Source: Bacteroidota bacterium
Lineage (GTDB): Bacteria > Bacteroidota > Bacteroidia > NS11-12g > UBA955
Assembly: GCA_024103355.1 (NCBI GenBank)
Contig: JAGFIU010000010.1
Location: 124,001-188,000, forward strand
Length of the DNA: 64,000 nucleotides
Direction: 5' to 3'
Under the pieces are notes generated by a model, which was not told the origin of the DNA, made no database searches, and was given only the letters and a program-made list of their open reading frames with translations. A program made the translations under genes and the position numbers. Below are positions 8,746 to 17,632 of this stretch, in pieces. Position 1 is the stretch's first letter; the number at the start of each line of letters is the position of its first letter.

Positions 8746-9579
8746 ATGTTTACAACAGAAATAAAACCTAAAAGTAAATGGTATGAAATAGACCTTAAAG
8801 CATTGTGGTATTATAGAGATTTATTGATGCTTTTTGTAAGGAGAGATTTTGTATCTGTCTATAAACAGACTGTGTTAGGACCAATTTGGTTCTTTGTACA
8901 GCCAATATTAACAACCATTACATTTACTATTATATTTGGAAATGTAGCCAAATTGCCAACTGACGGAATACCACCTGTGATATTCTATTTGAGTGGTATC
9001 ACATTTTGGAACTATTTTGCTGGTTGTCTTACAAGTACAAGTAATACTTTTGTGTCCAATGCAGGTGTTTTTGGCAAGGTTTATTTCCCGAGACTTATTA
9101 CGCCTTTGTCAACGGTGGTTTCAAATCTTATAAAATTTGCCATACAGTTTCTGTTGTTTTTGGGCTTTTTCTTTTATTACTGGTCAGATGGAAGCATACA
9201 ACCTAATGCTACGGTATTTTTTCTACCTTTATTTATATTGATGATGGCAGGCTTGGGTTTAGGTTATGGAATTTTAATTTCTTCATTGACAACAAAGTAC
9301 AGAGATTTTACATTTTTAGTAGGATTTGGTGTTCAGCTTCTAATGTATGCCTCTCCCATTATTTATCCTTTCAGCTTGTTAGATGCAAAATACAGAATGA
9401 TATTAAATATAGTTAATCCCATGAGTTCAATTATAGAAGCAATTAAATATGGCTTTTTGGGCGAAGGAGTCTTTAGCCCTCTTTATTTAGGAATCAGCTT
9501 TTTATATATGATAGTATTGCTGTTTGTGGGAGTTGTGTTGTTCCACAAAGTAGAAAAGAATTTTATGGACACAGTTTAA
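8746..9579 (+). CDS. wzm: Polysaccharide ABC transporter permease (Wzm-type, ABC-2)
   Basis: An integral membrane protein of 277 residues with about six hydrophobic segments and the ABC-2 permease pattern. An amphipathic N-terminal stretch ends in RRDFVSVYKQTVLGPIWF, with a typical LTTKYRDF loop and the YASPIIYP segment. Such permeases export O-antigen or capsule across the inner membrane. The matching ATPase is encoded at 21078, more than 11 kb downstream on the same strand, with the legionaminic acid genes between; the two are usually adjacent. No T-run or other sign of an operon break is seen before legB, which begins 9 bases later. Confidence 0.9.
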   Translation: MFTTEIKPKSKWYEIDLKALWYYRDLLMLFVRRDFVSVYKQTVLGPIWFFVQPILTTITFTIIFGNVAKLPTDGIPPVIFYLSGITFWNYFAGCLTSTSNTFVSNAGVFGKVYFPRLITPLSTVVSNLIKFAIQFLLFLGFFFYYWSDGSIQPNATVFFLPLFILMMAGLGLGYGILISSLTTKYRDFTFLVGFGVQLLMYASPIIYPFSLLDAKYRMILNIVNPMSSIIEAIKYGFLGEGVFSPLYLGISFLYMIVLLFVGVVLFHKVEKNFMDTV

Positions 9580-9588
9580 GATAAGAGG

Positions 9589-10776
9589 ATGGATATATTA
9601 GGACTTATAGGGCGAAATCAGGAACTTTTTACTACTGATGTATCTAAATATAATAGAGATTTAGATACAGAAGTGCGTGCATCTTCATTTCTGATTATAG
9701 GTGGAGCAGGTTCTATTGGACAAGCGGTTACAAAAGAAGTTTTTAAAAGAAATCCAAGGAAACTACATGTAGTAGATATCAGTGAGAATAATTTGGTTGA
9801 GTTGGTTAGAGATCTAAGAAGTACTGCGGGATATATTGATGGTGAATTTAAGACTTTTGCATTGGATGCCGGTTCATTAGTTTATGACCATTTTATTCAT
9901 GCAGATGGGAAATATGATTATGTGTTAAATCTATCTGCATTAAAACATGTAAGAAGTGAAAAAGACCCATATACGTTGATGCGAATGATAGATGTCAATG
10001 TTTTTAATACGGACAAAACCGTAGTACAATCTATTGAAAATAAGGCAAAAAAATATTTCTGTGTATCTACCGATAAAGCTGCAAATCCCGTAAACATGAT
10101 GGGAGCTTCAAAAAGGATAATGGAAATGTTTTTAATGCGAAGAAGCCAAGATATAAACATTTCTATGGCACGATTTGCTAATGTGGCATTTTCAGATGGT
10201 TCTCTTTTATTTGGTTTCAATCAACGTATTCAAAAAAAACAACCTATAGTCGCTCCTAACGATATCAAACGATATTTTGTTATACCAAAAGAAGCAGGTG
10301 AATTATGTTTAATGTCTGCGATATTTGGTGAAAACAGAGATATTTTTTTCCCAAAATTAAGTTCCGAACTTAATCTTATTACTTTTTCCGAAATAGCAGT
10401 AAGGTATTTAGAGCAGTTGGGTTATGAACCATATATATGTAAAACGGAAGAAGAAGCTAGAGAATTAGCAAAAACATTACCTTCACAAAAGAAATGGCCA
10501 TGTTTGTTTACTCCAAGCGATACTACAGGTGAAAAGGATTTTGAAGAGTTTTTCACAGACAATGAAACTTTAGATATGGATAGGTTTATTAACTTGGGAA
10601 TTATAAAAAATCAGTTTGCGGTAGATGAAGAAAAATTGATTTTCTTTGAAAAGGAAATTACTAAATTAAAGAATCGGGGAAGGTGGGATAGGAAAGATAT
10701 TATCAATATATTCAATACGATGATTTCGGAATTTGACCATAAAGAAACCGGGAAATTTTTAGATGCCAAAATGTAA
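9589..10776 (+). CDS. legB: NDP-GlcNAc 4,6-dehydratase, legionaminic acid pathway (LegB-like)
   Basis: SDR enzyme of 395 residues in the CapD/FlaA1-like polysaccharide biosynthesis group. Rossmann motif GGAGSIG lies at residues 38-44. The active-site block STDKAANPVNMMGASKR puts a methionine (Met171) where most SDRs have tyrosine, with Lys175, as in the WbpM/PglF-type long dehydratases. It should convert a nucleotide-linked GlcNAc to the 4-keto-6-deoxy sugar, the first committed step to legionaminic acid. The downstream legC-like aminotransferase and the PtmE-type guanylyltransferase at 17632 suggest the GDP-linked version of the pathway. The call rests mainly on this gene neighbourhood plus the motifs. 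Confidence 0.85.
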   Translation: MDILGLIGRNQELFTTDVSKYNRDLDTEVRASSFLIIGGAGSIGQAVTKEVFKRNPRKLHVVDISENNLVELVRDLRSTAGYIDGEFKTFALDAGSLVYDHFIHADGKYDYVLNLSALKHVRSEKDPYTLMRMIDVNVFNTDKTVVQSIENKAKKYFCVSTDKAANPVNMMGASKRIMEMFLMRRSQDINISMARFANVAFSDGSLLFGFNQRIQKKQPIVAPNDIKRYFVIPKEAGELCLMSAIFGENRDIFFPKLSSELNLITFSEIAVRYLEQLGYEPYICKTEEEARELAKTLPSQKKWPCLFTPSDTTGEKDFEEFFTDNETLDMDRFINLGIIKNQFAVDEEKLIFFEKEITKLKNRGRWDRKDIINIFNTMISEFDHKETGKFLDAKM

Positions 10777-10781
10777 ATTCG

Positions 10782-11957
10782 ATGAATCCGGCAGATATTA
10801 TCAAATTCATTAGAAAACAATTTCAAGAACCTGAAGCTTTTATTCCACTTCATGTACCGTCATTTTTGGGAAATGAAAAGAAATATGTTTTAGAAACAAT
10901 CGAATCTACTTTTGTATCTTCGGTGGGTGCTTATGTAAATAGGTTTGAAGAAATGATGTGTGAAATTACAGGTGCAAAACATGCTATTGCAACTGTAAAC
11001 GGAACAACTGCATTGCATTTAGCCTTATTAATGGCTGGAGTGAAAAGAGATGATTTGGTAATAACCCAAGCTTTGACATTCGTAGCAACCGCAAATGCAA
11101 TTGTGCATGCAGGAGCAAGCCCCGTATTTGTGGATGTGGATAGTGATACCATGGGGATGTCGCCAGAAGCATTAGAGGAGTTTCTTAAAGATAATACTAT
11201 TAGAATAGGAAATGAAGTTTTTAGCAAGAAAACTAACCGTAGAATATCTGCCGTCATGCCAATGCACACTTTTGGTCATCCGGTAAGAATTGAAAAAATC
11301 ATTGAAATTGCTAATCAATACGGTATTCCTGTTGTTGAAGATACGGCCGAATCCATTGGTAGTTACGTGGATGGGAAACACACCGGAACTTTTGGGCTTT
11401 TGGGTGCTTTTAGCTTCAACGGAAATAAAACAGTAACCTGCGGTGGAGGCGGTGCTATTATTACCAATGACGAAAATATTGCAAAGCATGCAAAACATGT
11501 TTCAACTACTGCAAAGAAACCACATCCTTATCTTTTCTTTCATGATGAAATCGGTTATAACTATCGAATGCCAAATTTGAATGCAGCATTGGCCTGTGCT
11601 CAATTGGAGCAATTGGATGATTTTTTAAAAGCAAAAAGAGAATTAGCACAAAAGTATATGGAGTTTTTCACAGATTCTGATATTGAATTTAAGAAAGAGC
11701 CTAAGGGTACTAAAAGCAATTATTGGTTGAATGCCATTCAGCTAAGAGATGTGGCAACGAGAGATTTGTTTTTAAAAGAGTTAAATGATGCCGGAGTGAT
11801 GTCCAGACCTATATGGACGCTCATGACTAAACTTCCTATGTATGAAAACTGCGAACACGGAGATTTAACACAATCTTTGTTCTTAGAAGATAGAATTATT
11901 AACCTGCCTAGTAGTGTGATAAAAAGCAAGTCTAGTAGCAATAAAATTGAATTATAA
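10782..11957 (+). CDS. legC: PLP aminotransferase, LegC-like (DegT/DnrJ/EryC1/StrS)
   Basis: An enzyme of 391 residues in the sugar aminotransferase family. It has NGTTALHLAL near residue 70, VEDTAESIGS for the cofactor-ring aspartate, and the PLP lysine Lys216 in GNKTVTCGGGG. It would transaminate the 4-keto-6-deoxy nucleotide sugar from LegB, using glutamate, to the 4-amino sugar. Only 5 bases separate it from legB, and the next gene starts one base after its stop. The last about 15 residues are Ser/Lys-rich (VIKSKSSSNKIEL) and look low complexity, but there is no sign of truncation. Confidence 0.88.
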   Translation: MNPADIIKFIRKQFQEPEAFIPLHVPSFLGNEKKYVLETIESTFVSSVGAYVNRFEEMMCEITGAKHAIATVNGTTALHLALLMAGVKRDDLVITQALTFVATANAIVHAGASPVFVDVDSDTMGMSPEALEEFLKDNTIRIGNEVFSKKTNRRISAVMPMHTFGHPVRIEKIIEIANQYGIPVVEDTAESIGSYVDGKHTGTFGLLGAFSFNGNKTVTCGGGGAIITNDENIAKHAKHVSTTAKKPHPYLFFHDEIGYNYRMPNLNAALACAQLEQLDDFLKAKRELAQKYMEFFTDSDIEFKKEPKGTKSNYWLNAIQLRDVATRDLFLKELNDAGVMSRPIWTLMTKLPMYENCEHGDLTQSLFLEDRIINLPSSVIKSKSSSNKIEL

Positions 11958-11958
11958 T

Positions 11959-12582
11959 ATGAAGCCAATCTATATTTTAGGAAGTAGTGGTTTTGCTAAG
12001 GAAGTATATTTTTTAATCAAAGATATTGGTGGATATAGCGTTAAGGGATTTGTTGATATTGAATCAAAACCTGATTTAATCTTTTCAGAAGGGCGGTTTG
12101 AAGTAATAAAAGAATCTGATTTTTTAGGAAAAGAAAATCCTCAAACATGTTCTTTAGCCATTGGTATTGGCGACCCAACAGTTGTTATGAAACTTGCTGA
12201 AAAATTTAATCAGTTTGATTTTCCCAATTTAATTCATCCTACTGTTGTTTATGATAAAGACAATATTGAATTGGGGATGGGAAATATAATTACAGCCGGT
12301 GTAATAATGACGTTAGATATAATAATAGGAAATATGAATATTTTTAACTTGTCAACGACTGTTGGACACGATACGCTTATTGGGAATTATAATGTAATCA
12401 ATCCGTCAGTCAATATTTCAGGTGGTGTAACCATAGGCAATACAAACTTAATAGGTGTTGGTGCAGTTATACTACAATTTAAGAATATTGGGAATAACAA
12501 TGTTATAGGAGCCTCTTCATTGATAACCAAGGATGTAGGAAATTCTAGGAAAATAATAGGAGTACCCGGAAGAGATATATAG
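11959..12582 (+). CDS. NeuD/PglD-like sugar O- or N-acetyltransferase
   Basis: A protein of 207 residues. The N-terminal part has the PglD-type nucleotide-sugar-binding signature YILGSSGFAKEVYFL. The C-terminal part is a left-handed beta-helix of hexapeptide repeats (IGNYNVINPSVNISGGVTIG and similar steps). In the legionaminic acid pathway LegH acetylates the 4-amino group of the nucleotide sugar with acetyl-CoA, and its place directly after legC fits that job. A NeuD-like O-acetyltransferase acting on the finished sugar is the alternative. An in-frame TTG lies 12 bases upstream inside legC, but ATG 11959 is the natural start. Confidence 0.8.
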   Translation: MKPIYILGSSGFAKEVYFLIKDIGGYSVKGFVDIESKPDLIFSEGRFEVIKESDFLGKENPQTCSLAIGIGDPTVVMKLAEKFNQFDFPNLIHPTVVYDKDNIELGMGNIITAGVIMTLDIIIGNMNIFNLSTTVGHDTLIGNYNVINPSVNISGGVTIGNTNLIGVGAVILQFKNIGNNNVIGASSLITKDVGNSRKIIGVPGRDI

Positions 12583-12629
12583 TCGAATTGCTATAAAAAA
12601 TAGTAGTTTCAGAATACTAAAACTAAATC

Positions 12630-12752
12630 ATGAAAGCAATCATTATAGCAGAAGCAGGAGTAAATCACAATGGAGATTTAGACAATGCTTTCAAACTCGT
12701 TGATGTGGCGGTTGAGGCAGGTGCTGACTTTTGTATTCCGCTAAAAAAATGA
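12630..12752 (+). pseudogene. Truncated duplicate of the 5' end of legI
   Basis: The first about 98 bases are almost identical to the start of the intact synthase gene at 13229, encoding MKAIIIAEAGVNHNGD and onward. The reading then diverges after GAD and stops after 40 codons. The tail, encoding FCIPLKK, resembles the later ELCISKS segment of the intact gene, as if about 35 bases had been deleted. Homology begins about 10 bases upstream of the ATG. It forms the left member of a direct repeat around the RhuM-like relic and cannot encode a working enzyme. Confidence 0.9.
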
Positions 12753-12809
12753 AACTGAAGAATAAAATTATTTATTAGATTAAGAAACTGTATTAAAACA
12801 GAGATTTCG

Positions 12810-13232
12810 ATGAGCCAAGGGGAAATTATTCTATACCAATCCGAAGATAATTCAAAATTCCACTTAGAGGTGAGAATTGAGAATGATACCGTTTGGTTAA
12901 ATCGGCATCAATTGGCTTTGTTATTTGATAGAGATATTAAAACGATTGGTAAACACATAAACAACGCACTAAAAGAAGAATTAAAATCATTTTCAGTTGT
13001 CGCAAAATTTGCGACAACTGGAGCTGATAAAAAGATTTATCAGGTGGAACACTATAATTTAGACATGATTATTTCTATCGGTTATAGAGTGAAATCTAAT
13101 ATAGGTGCATCTCTTAAAGATTTAGGCAAAAGACCTGTGGTGAGCAAAGTCGAACCATGGTTTGCCTTTTCAAAAATAGATATCAATGCTGAATTCATTT
13201 TAGAAAGATTAAATTCTAATACTAAACCATGA
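12810..13232 (+). pseudogene. Internally deleted RhuM-family gene
   Basis: Residues 1 to about 97 match the N-terminal domain of RhuM/virulence proteins: GEIILYQSEDNSKFHLEVR, DTVWLNRHQLALLFDRD, HYNLDMIISIGYRVKS. After GYRVKS an intact RhuM continues with RxTQFRxWAT (compare the complete gene at 54922). Here it jumps to IGASLKDLGK and WFAFSKID, which I recall as the end of phospholipase D-like C-terminal domains in longer relatives. The frame is open but most of the protein is missing. The stop overlaps the legI start as ATGA. It is flanked by legI 5' copies and is a probable insertion relic. Confidence 0.72.
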
Positions 13233-14233
13233 AAACAATCATTATAGCAGAAGCAGGAGTAAATCACAATGGAGATTTAGACAATGCATTCAAACTCGTT
13301 GATGTGGCGGTTGAGGCGGGTGCTGATTACGTTAAATTTCAAACTTTTAAAACAGAACTTTGTATTTCCAAAAGTGCCGAAAAAGCTGATTATCAAAAAC
13401 AAACTACTGATAATGCTGAGTCGCAATTTGATATGGTAAAGAAGTTAGAGTTATCACATTCAGACCACGAGAAATTAATTGCATATTGCAAGCAAAAAGG
13501 TATCCATTTCTTTTCTACCGCATTTGATTTGGAGTCTATGCAATATTTAAAAGATTTAGGATTGGATATTGTGAAGATACCTTCAGGAGAAATAACAAAT
13601 CTCCCCATGTTAAGGCTTGCATCAAAACTTTTTAGTAGAGTGATTATGTCAACCGGTATGGCAAATATGCAAGAAATAAAAGATGCAGTAAAGGTATTTA
13701 CAGATGCCGGTATAGATAAAAGTAATATAACTATTTTGCATTGCAATACAGAATATCCGACACCGATGAAAGATGTTAATCTTAAAGCCATGCTCCATAT
13801 TAAAAATGAATTAGGAACCGCTATTGGCTATTCTGACCATACATTAGGAATAGAAATTCCGGTTGCGGCTGTGGCTATGGGTGCAAGTGTAATCGAAAAG
13901 CATTTTACCTTGGATAAAAACATGGAAGGACCTGACCATAGAGCATCTTTAGAACCACATGAATTAAAAGCAATGGTAAGTGCAATCAGGAATGTTGAAT
14001 TAGCATTGTCGGGAGACGGTATAAAAAAACCGTCTGAATCAGAGTTGAAGAACATCAATATTGCAAGAAAAAGCATAGTTGCTTTTAAATCCATTAAGAA
14101 GGGAGAAATTCTTACAGAAAACAATATTACAGTTAAAAGACCGGGAGATGGTATTTCCCCAATGAAATGGGATGAAGTTATCGGAACAAGGGCAGTAAAA
14201 GATTTTGAAGAAGACGAATTGATTATTAGATAA
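13229..14233 (+). CDS. legI: Nonulosonate synthase (NeuB/LegI family)
   Basis: An enzyme of 334 residues. The N-terminal TIM-barrel NeuB domain shows IAEAGVNHNGD, YVKFQTFKTE, KIPSGEITNLPML and the metal-binding EKHFTLDK with GPDHRASLEP. The C-terminal SAF/antifreeze-like domain starts near residue 280 (RKSIVAFKSIKKGEIL). It condenses phosphoenolpyruvate with a 6-carbon N-acetyl sugar to a 9-carbon nonulosonic acid. With legB/legC upstream and a NeuC/LegG-type epimerase downstream, the substrate is most likely 2,4-diacetamido-2,4,6-trideoxymannose, giving N,N'-diacetyllegionaminic acid. A truncated duplicate of its 5' end lies 600 bp upstream, separated by the RhuM relic. Confidence 0.9.
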   Translation: MKTIIIAEAGVNHNGDLDNAFKLVDVAVEAGADYVKFQTFKTELCISKSAEKADYQKQTTDNAESQFDMVKKLELSHSDHEKLIAYCKQKGIHFFSTAFDLESMQYLKDLGLDIVKIPSGEITNLPMLRLASKLFSRVIMSTGMANMQEIKDAVKVFTDAGIDKSNITILHCNTEYPTPMKDVNLKAMLHIKNELGTAIGYSDHTLGIEIPVAAVAMGASVIEKHFTLDKNMEGPDHRASLEPHELKAMVSAIRNVELALSGDGIKKPSESELKNINIARKSIVAFKSIKKGEILTENNITVKRPGDGISPMKWDEVIGTRAVKDFEEDELIIR

Positions 14234-14236
14234 GAT

Positions 14237-15139
14237 ATGCAATACAGGATTTTAACGGAGGCATCGGGGAGTTTAACATCTCACTATTTAATAAAATCCA
14301 TTAAAGATGTTGGTGTGCAGGCTGTTGCATCTGATATTATAGATTGTGCAGGCTTTCATTTTGCAGATGATTTTATTATAATGCCTAAAACATCAAATCC
14401 TGATTTATGGGGGATTACAGAAAGATTATTAATAGAGAAAAAAATTAATGCTGTAATACCATCATTGGATGAGACATTGCTTGGTTGGGCAGAAAGGAAA
14501 GATTATTTTAAAAGGAAGAACATAGATATTATTTTATCCGATTATAATACTGTGAAGGTTTGCCAAGATAAATGGGAAACATATAATTTTTTTAAAAATA
14601 ATAATATTCCAACACCTGAAACAAGCTTGGAATATATTTATCCTCTTGTGAAGCCCAGATTGGGTAGGGGAGGTTCCGGTATTTCTATCAATAAACCAAA
14701 AGATGAGGTTGATATGGAGGGTATGATTTCTCAAGAGTTTTTGGAAGGAACCGAATACACAATAGATGTTTTTTGTAATAACCAAAATGAAGCAATCTAT
14801 GTTATCCCAAGGAAACGCTTACAGGTAAAAGAAGGAAAGTCATTGAACGGAATTACTGTTCATAATGAGGAGATAATAAGTTTAGTGCGAGAAATATGTA
14901 GAAAACTGCCTTTTGTTGGTCCTATAAATATTCAATGTTTTGTGTGCAATGATGGGAAGATTAAATTTACAGAAATTAACCCAAGAATTGCCGGAGGTAT
15001 GGCATTAGGCTTTGCGGCTTCTGAAAATTGGATAAAATTAATTTTGGATAATATAATTTCGGGTAAGCCGATACAAGCTAAAGACGTAGTTTATGGCTTG
15101 AAAATGTTCAGATTCTATGATGAAATTTTTGTTTCCTAA
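14237..15139 (+). CDS. ATP-grasp enzyme of unknown substrate (CPSase large-chain-like)
   Basis: A protein of 300 residues with ATP-grasp features: an N-terminal pre-grasp domain (ILTEASGSLTSHYLIKSIK), the glycine-rich loop RLGRGGSGI, QEFLEGTEYTIDVF, and metal-binding FTEINPRIAGG. ATP-grasp proteins join a carboxylate to an amine or similar group through an acyl phosphate. Pairs of this type and a HAD protein occur inside nonulosonate loci, where amino-acid decoration of the sugar has been suggested; the substrate here is not readable. It starts 3 bases after legI and its end overlaps the HAD gene by 23 bases, indicating tight co-expression. Confidence 0.82.
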   Translation: MQYRILTEASGSLTSHYLIKSIKDVGVQAVASDIIDCAGFHFADDFIIMPKTSNPDLWGITERLLIEKKINAVIPSLDETLLGWAERKDYFKRKNIDIILSDYNTVKVCQDKWETYNFFKNNNIPTPETSLEYIYPLVKPRLGRGGSGISINKPKDEVDMEGMISQEFLEGTEYTIDVFCNNQNEAIYVIPRKRLQVKEGKSLNGITVHNEEIISLVREICRKLPFVGPINIQCFVCNDGKIKFTEINPRIAGGMALGFAASENWIKLILDNIISGKPIQAKDVVYGLKMFRFYDEIFVS

Positions 15140-15761
15140 AATTCCATGGGATAATATCAAAGCAATAGGTTTTGATATGGATGGAACTTTGTATGATGAG
15201 TTTGAATTCATCGCACAGGTGTATGAACCCATATCCGAATTAATTTGTAAAGAATCAAATTGTAAGCATCAGGAAATAAAGGATTTTATGTTATGGAGGT
15301 GGTTAGAGAAAGGAAGCTCTTATCCTTTTATTTTTTCAGAAACCATAGATAGATTTTGTGCTGACAAAGAATCCAAAGATGAATTAATAAAAAAGTCACT
15401 AGCTATATTTAGAAACTTTGAGCCTGAAATCAGTTTGTCTGTAAGAATGGAAACAATACTGAATTATTGCATGCAATATGAATTATTTTTGGTGAGCGAT
15501 GGTTCTTCTGTCTTACAGCACAACAAGTTTAGATCCCTTAGATTGCATAGGTTTTTTGATAAAGAAAACATTTTTATTTCCGGAGATTATGGTAAAGAAA
15601 GTGAAAAACCATCTTTAGTTTCGTTGGAATATCTACAGTTTTATTCAAAAGGAATAAATAAAAATGAAATAGTTTTCTTTGGAGATAGAGAGCAAGACAG
15701 GCTGTTTGCAGAAGGTGCAGGTTTCCATTTTGTAAAAATAGGAGATAGTAAACTATATTAG
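15117..15761 (+). CDS. HAD-superfamily hydrolase
   Basis: A protein of 214 residues with HAD motif I (GFDMDGTLYDE, about residues 19-29), motif II in LVSDGSS, a lysine region (SEKPS) and motif IV in FFGDREQD. This is the set of a magnesium-dependent phosphatase. It overlaps the ATP-grasp gene by 23 bases and stands inside the legionaminic acid genes. It may dephosphorylate a sugar phosphate intermediate. It is also the only HAD phosphatase recognised here that could fill the GmhB-like step missing from the heptose-type cassette at 31452-34180. Both roles are inference. A second ATG at 15120 is equally possible as the start. Confidence 0.83.
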   Translation: MMKFLFPKIPWDNIKAIGFDMDGTLYDEFEFIAQVYEPISELICKESNCKHQEIKDFMLWRWLEKGSSYPFIFSETIDRFCADKESKDELIKKSLAIFRNFEPEISLSVRMETILNYCMQYELFLVSDGSSVLQHNKFRSLRLHRFFDKENIFISGDYGKESEKPSLVSLEYLQFYSKGINKNEIVFFGDREQDRLFAEGAGFHFVKIGDSKLY

Positions 15762-15772
15762 AGAAAAGAAGA

Positions 15773-16945
15773 ATGAAGAAGAAAGTATTGGCAGTTACGG
15801 GAATAAGGTCAGAATATGATATTATTTATCCTGTATTAAAGAAAATGCAGAATGACCCTGAAATCGACTTGAAAGTAGTGGTAAGTTCTGCTCATTTGTC
15901 TGATTGGCATGGATTTACATTGAAAAAGATAGAAGAAGATGGTTTTGAAATAGCCGATAAAATTGACTCCTTGTTTATGACAAATCGCACTGTTCAACGT
16001 CCTAAAGGTATAGGAATGTTGGTATATGCATTGTCCCAGACAGTAGAAAGAGAAAAGCCTGATTTTTTATTTGTCGTAGGCGACAGAGAGGAAAGTATTG
16101 CAACTGCTATTGTAGGGAATTATATGAATGTATTGGTGGCACATTTGGGTGGAGGCGATCCCGTATTTGGCAATGCAGACGATCCGATAAGAATGGCAGT
16201 ATCTAAGTTGTCACATATTCATTTTGTTACATCAAAACAATATGGCAATAATCTGAAGGAACATTTGATGGAAGATGATTTTAGGGTTGTTTTTAGTGGA
16301 AATCCGGCTTTAGCAAATATTTTAAATACCCCCTCAAAATCATTACAAGAGATTTCTGAATTTTTGAACTTTGATATCAGTAATGGTAAGTATATAGTAT
16401 TGATAAAACACCCTTTGTCATCAGAGGAAAAGGATGCTTGCGAGCAAATGAAAACAGCTTTGGAAGCACTTGAGTTTTTTTCTAAGAAATATGACTATAA
16501 AGTTGTGGCATCGTATCCAAACACCGACCCGGGCTCTTATGATATTCTTCGAGCTATAGAAGAATTTGAAAGCAAGGATTTTATTAAATTTAATTCAACA
16601 ATACCTCGCGATTATTTTATTAATCTGATTAGAAATACCAAAGTATTAGCAGGGAATTCCAGCATGGGAATTTTAGAAGCTCCATTCTACAAATTGCCGG
16701 TTGTTAATATTGGAAATCGTCAACAGGGAAGGATGAATGCAGGAAATGTAGAGTTCACTTCCCACAATAAAGATGAGATTGTTAGGGCATTGGAAAAAGC
16801 TTGTTTTGATGAGGAATACATTGAAAAGATAAAAAATATAGTTTCACCTTATGGGAATGGTGACGCACCCGAAATCATAGTCAATACATTGAGAAGTATA
16901 GAACCCAATGATGAAAAGTGGCTTGTTAAAAGAAATTTGTGTTAA
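15773..16945 (+). CDS. legG: Hydrolysing NDP-sugar 2-epimerase (NeuC/LegG family)
   Basis: An enzyme of 390 residues with the NeuC pattern: VTGIRSEYDIIYPVLKKM, VGDREESIATAIVGNY, AHLGGGDP, FSGNPAL, and GNSSMGILEAPFYKLPVVNIGNRQ in two blocks. It removes the nucleotide and inverts C2, producing free 2,4-diacetamido-2,4,6-trideoxymannose for LegI in this pathway. The genes for synthase, epimerase, PtmE, cytidylyltransferase and two oxidoreductases form the same set as the Campylobacter ptm genes. A second NeuC paralogue at 36420 has its own synthase, so the two probably handle different substrates. Confidence 0.88.
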   Translation: MKKKVLAVTGIRSEYDIIYPVLKKMQNDPEIDLKVVVSSAHLSDWHGFTLKKIEEDGFEIADKIDSLFMTNRTVQRPKGIGMLVYALSQTVEREKPDFLFVVGDREESIATAIVGNYMNVLVAHLGGGDPVFGNADDPIRMAVSKLSHIHFVTSKQYGNNLKEHLMEDDFRVVFSGNPALANILNTPSKSLQEISEFLNFDISNGKYIVLIKHPLSSEEKDACEQMKTALEALEFFSKKYDYKVVASYPNTDPGSYDILRAIEEFESKDFIKFNSTIPRDYFINLIRNTKVLAGNSSMGILEAPFYKLPVVNIGNRQQGRMNAGNVEFTSHNKDEIVRALEKACFDEEYIEKIKNIVSPYGNGDAPEIIVNTLRSIEPNDEKWLVKRNLC

Positions 16946-16960
16946 ATAAATAAAGAAAAT

Positions 16961-17632
16961 ATGGCGAAAATAGTGGTAATTTCAGCTCATCCGGACGATG
17001 AAATCTTAGGTTGTGGAGGAACTTTGGCAAAGCACAAGGCAAATGGAGATGAAGTGTTTTGGATTATTGTAACCGCGGTCACAGAGGAACAGGGGTTTGC
17101 AAAAGAGCGTGTTCAGAGTAGAGCAGAGGAAATAAATAAAGTAGCTAAACTTATGAAATTTGATGCTGTTTATCAACTCAATTATCCAACAATGTCGTTG
17201 GTGTCTGCGACCATTAATGAAATGATTCCAAAATTCTCTAAATTGTTTTTTGAAATCAAGCCGGAAACAGTTTATGTGATGAATCGTTCTGATGCACATT
17301 CAGACCACAGACATATTTTTGATGCTGTTTCAGCTTGTACAAAATCATTCAGATATCCTTTTATAAAGAAATTTTTAATGTATGAGTGTTTATCTGAAAC
17401 TGAATTTGCTCCTGCATTGAATGAAAGAGTTTTTTTGCCTAATTATTTTGTTGACATAAGTGATTTTATGAAAATCAAATTGGATGCAATGAAAATTTAT
17501 GAATCTGAAATTGGTGAACATCCATTTCCGAGAAGTTTAAGAAATATAGAAGCTTTGGCAGTTTATAGAGGAGCTTCAGCAGGAGTTGAATATGCAGAAG
17601 CTTTTCAATTGCTAAAATTAATTGACAAATAA
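16961..17632 (+). CDS. PIG-L/LmbE-family N-deacetylase
   Basis: A protein of 223 residues with the family signature SAHPDDEILGCGGT (about residues 6-19), where His and Asp-Asp/Glu bind zinc, and the second ligand site SDAHSDHR near residue 109. These enzymes remove N-acetyl groups from GlcNAc-type sugars or related amides. Set between legG and ptmE, and joined to ptmE by a TAATG overlap, it probably acts on a sugar of this pathway, for example exposing an amine for a different acylation. The exact substrate cannot be read. Confidence 0.85.
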   Translation: MAKIVVISAHPDDEILGCGGTLAKHKANGDEVFWIIVTAVTEEQGFAKERVQSRAEEINKVAKLMKFDAVYQLNYPTMSLVSATINEMIPKFSKLFFEIKPETVYVMNRSDAHSDHRHIFDAVSACTKSFRYPFIKKFLMYECLSETEFAPALNERVFLPNYFVDISDFMKIKLDAMKIYESEIGEHPFPRSLRNIEALAVYRGASAGVEYAEAFQLLKLIDK

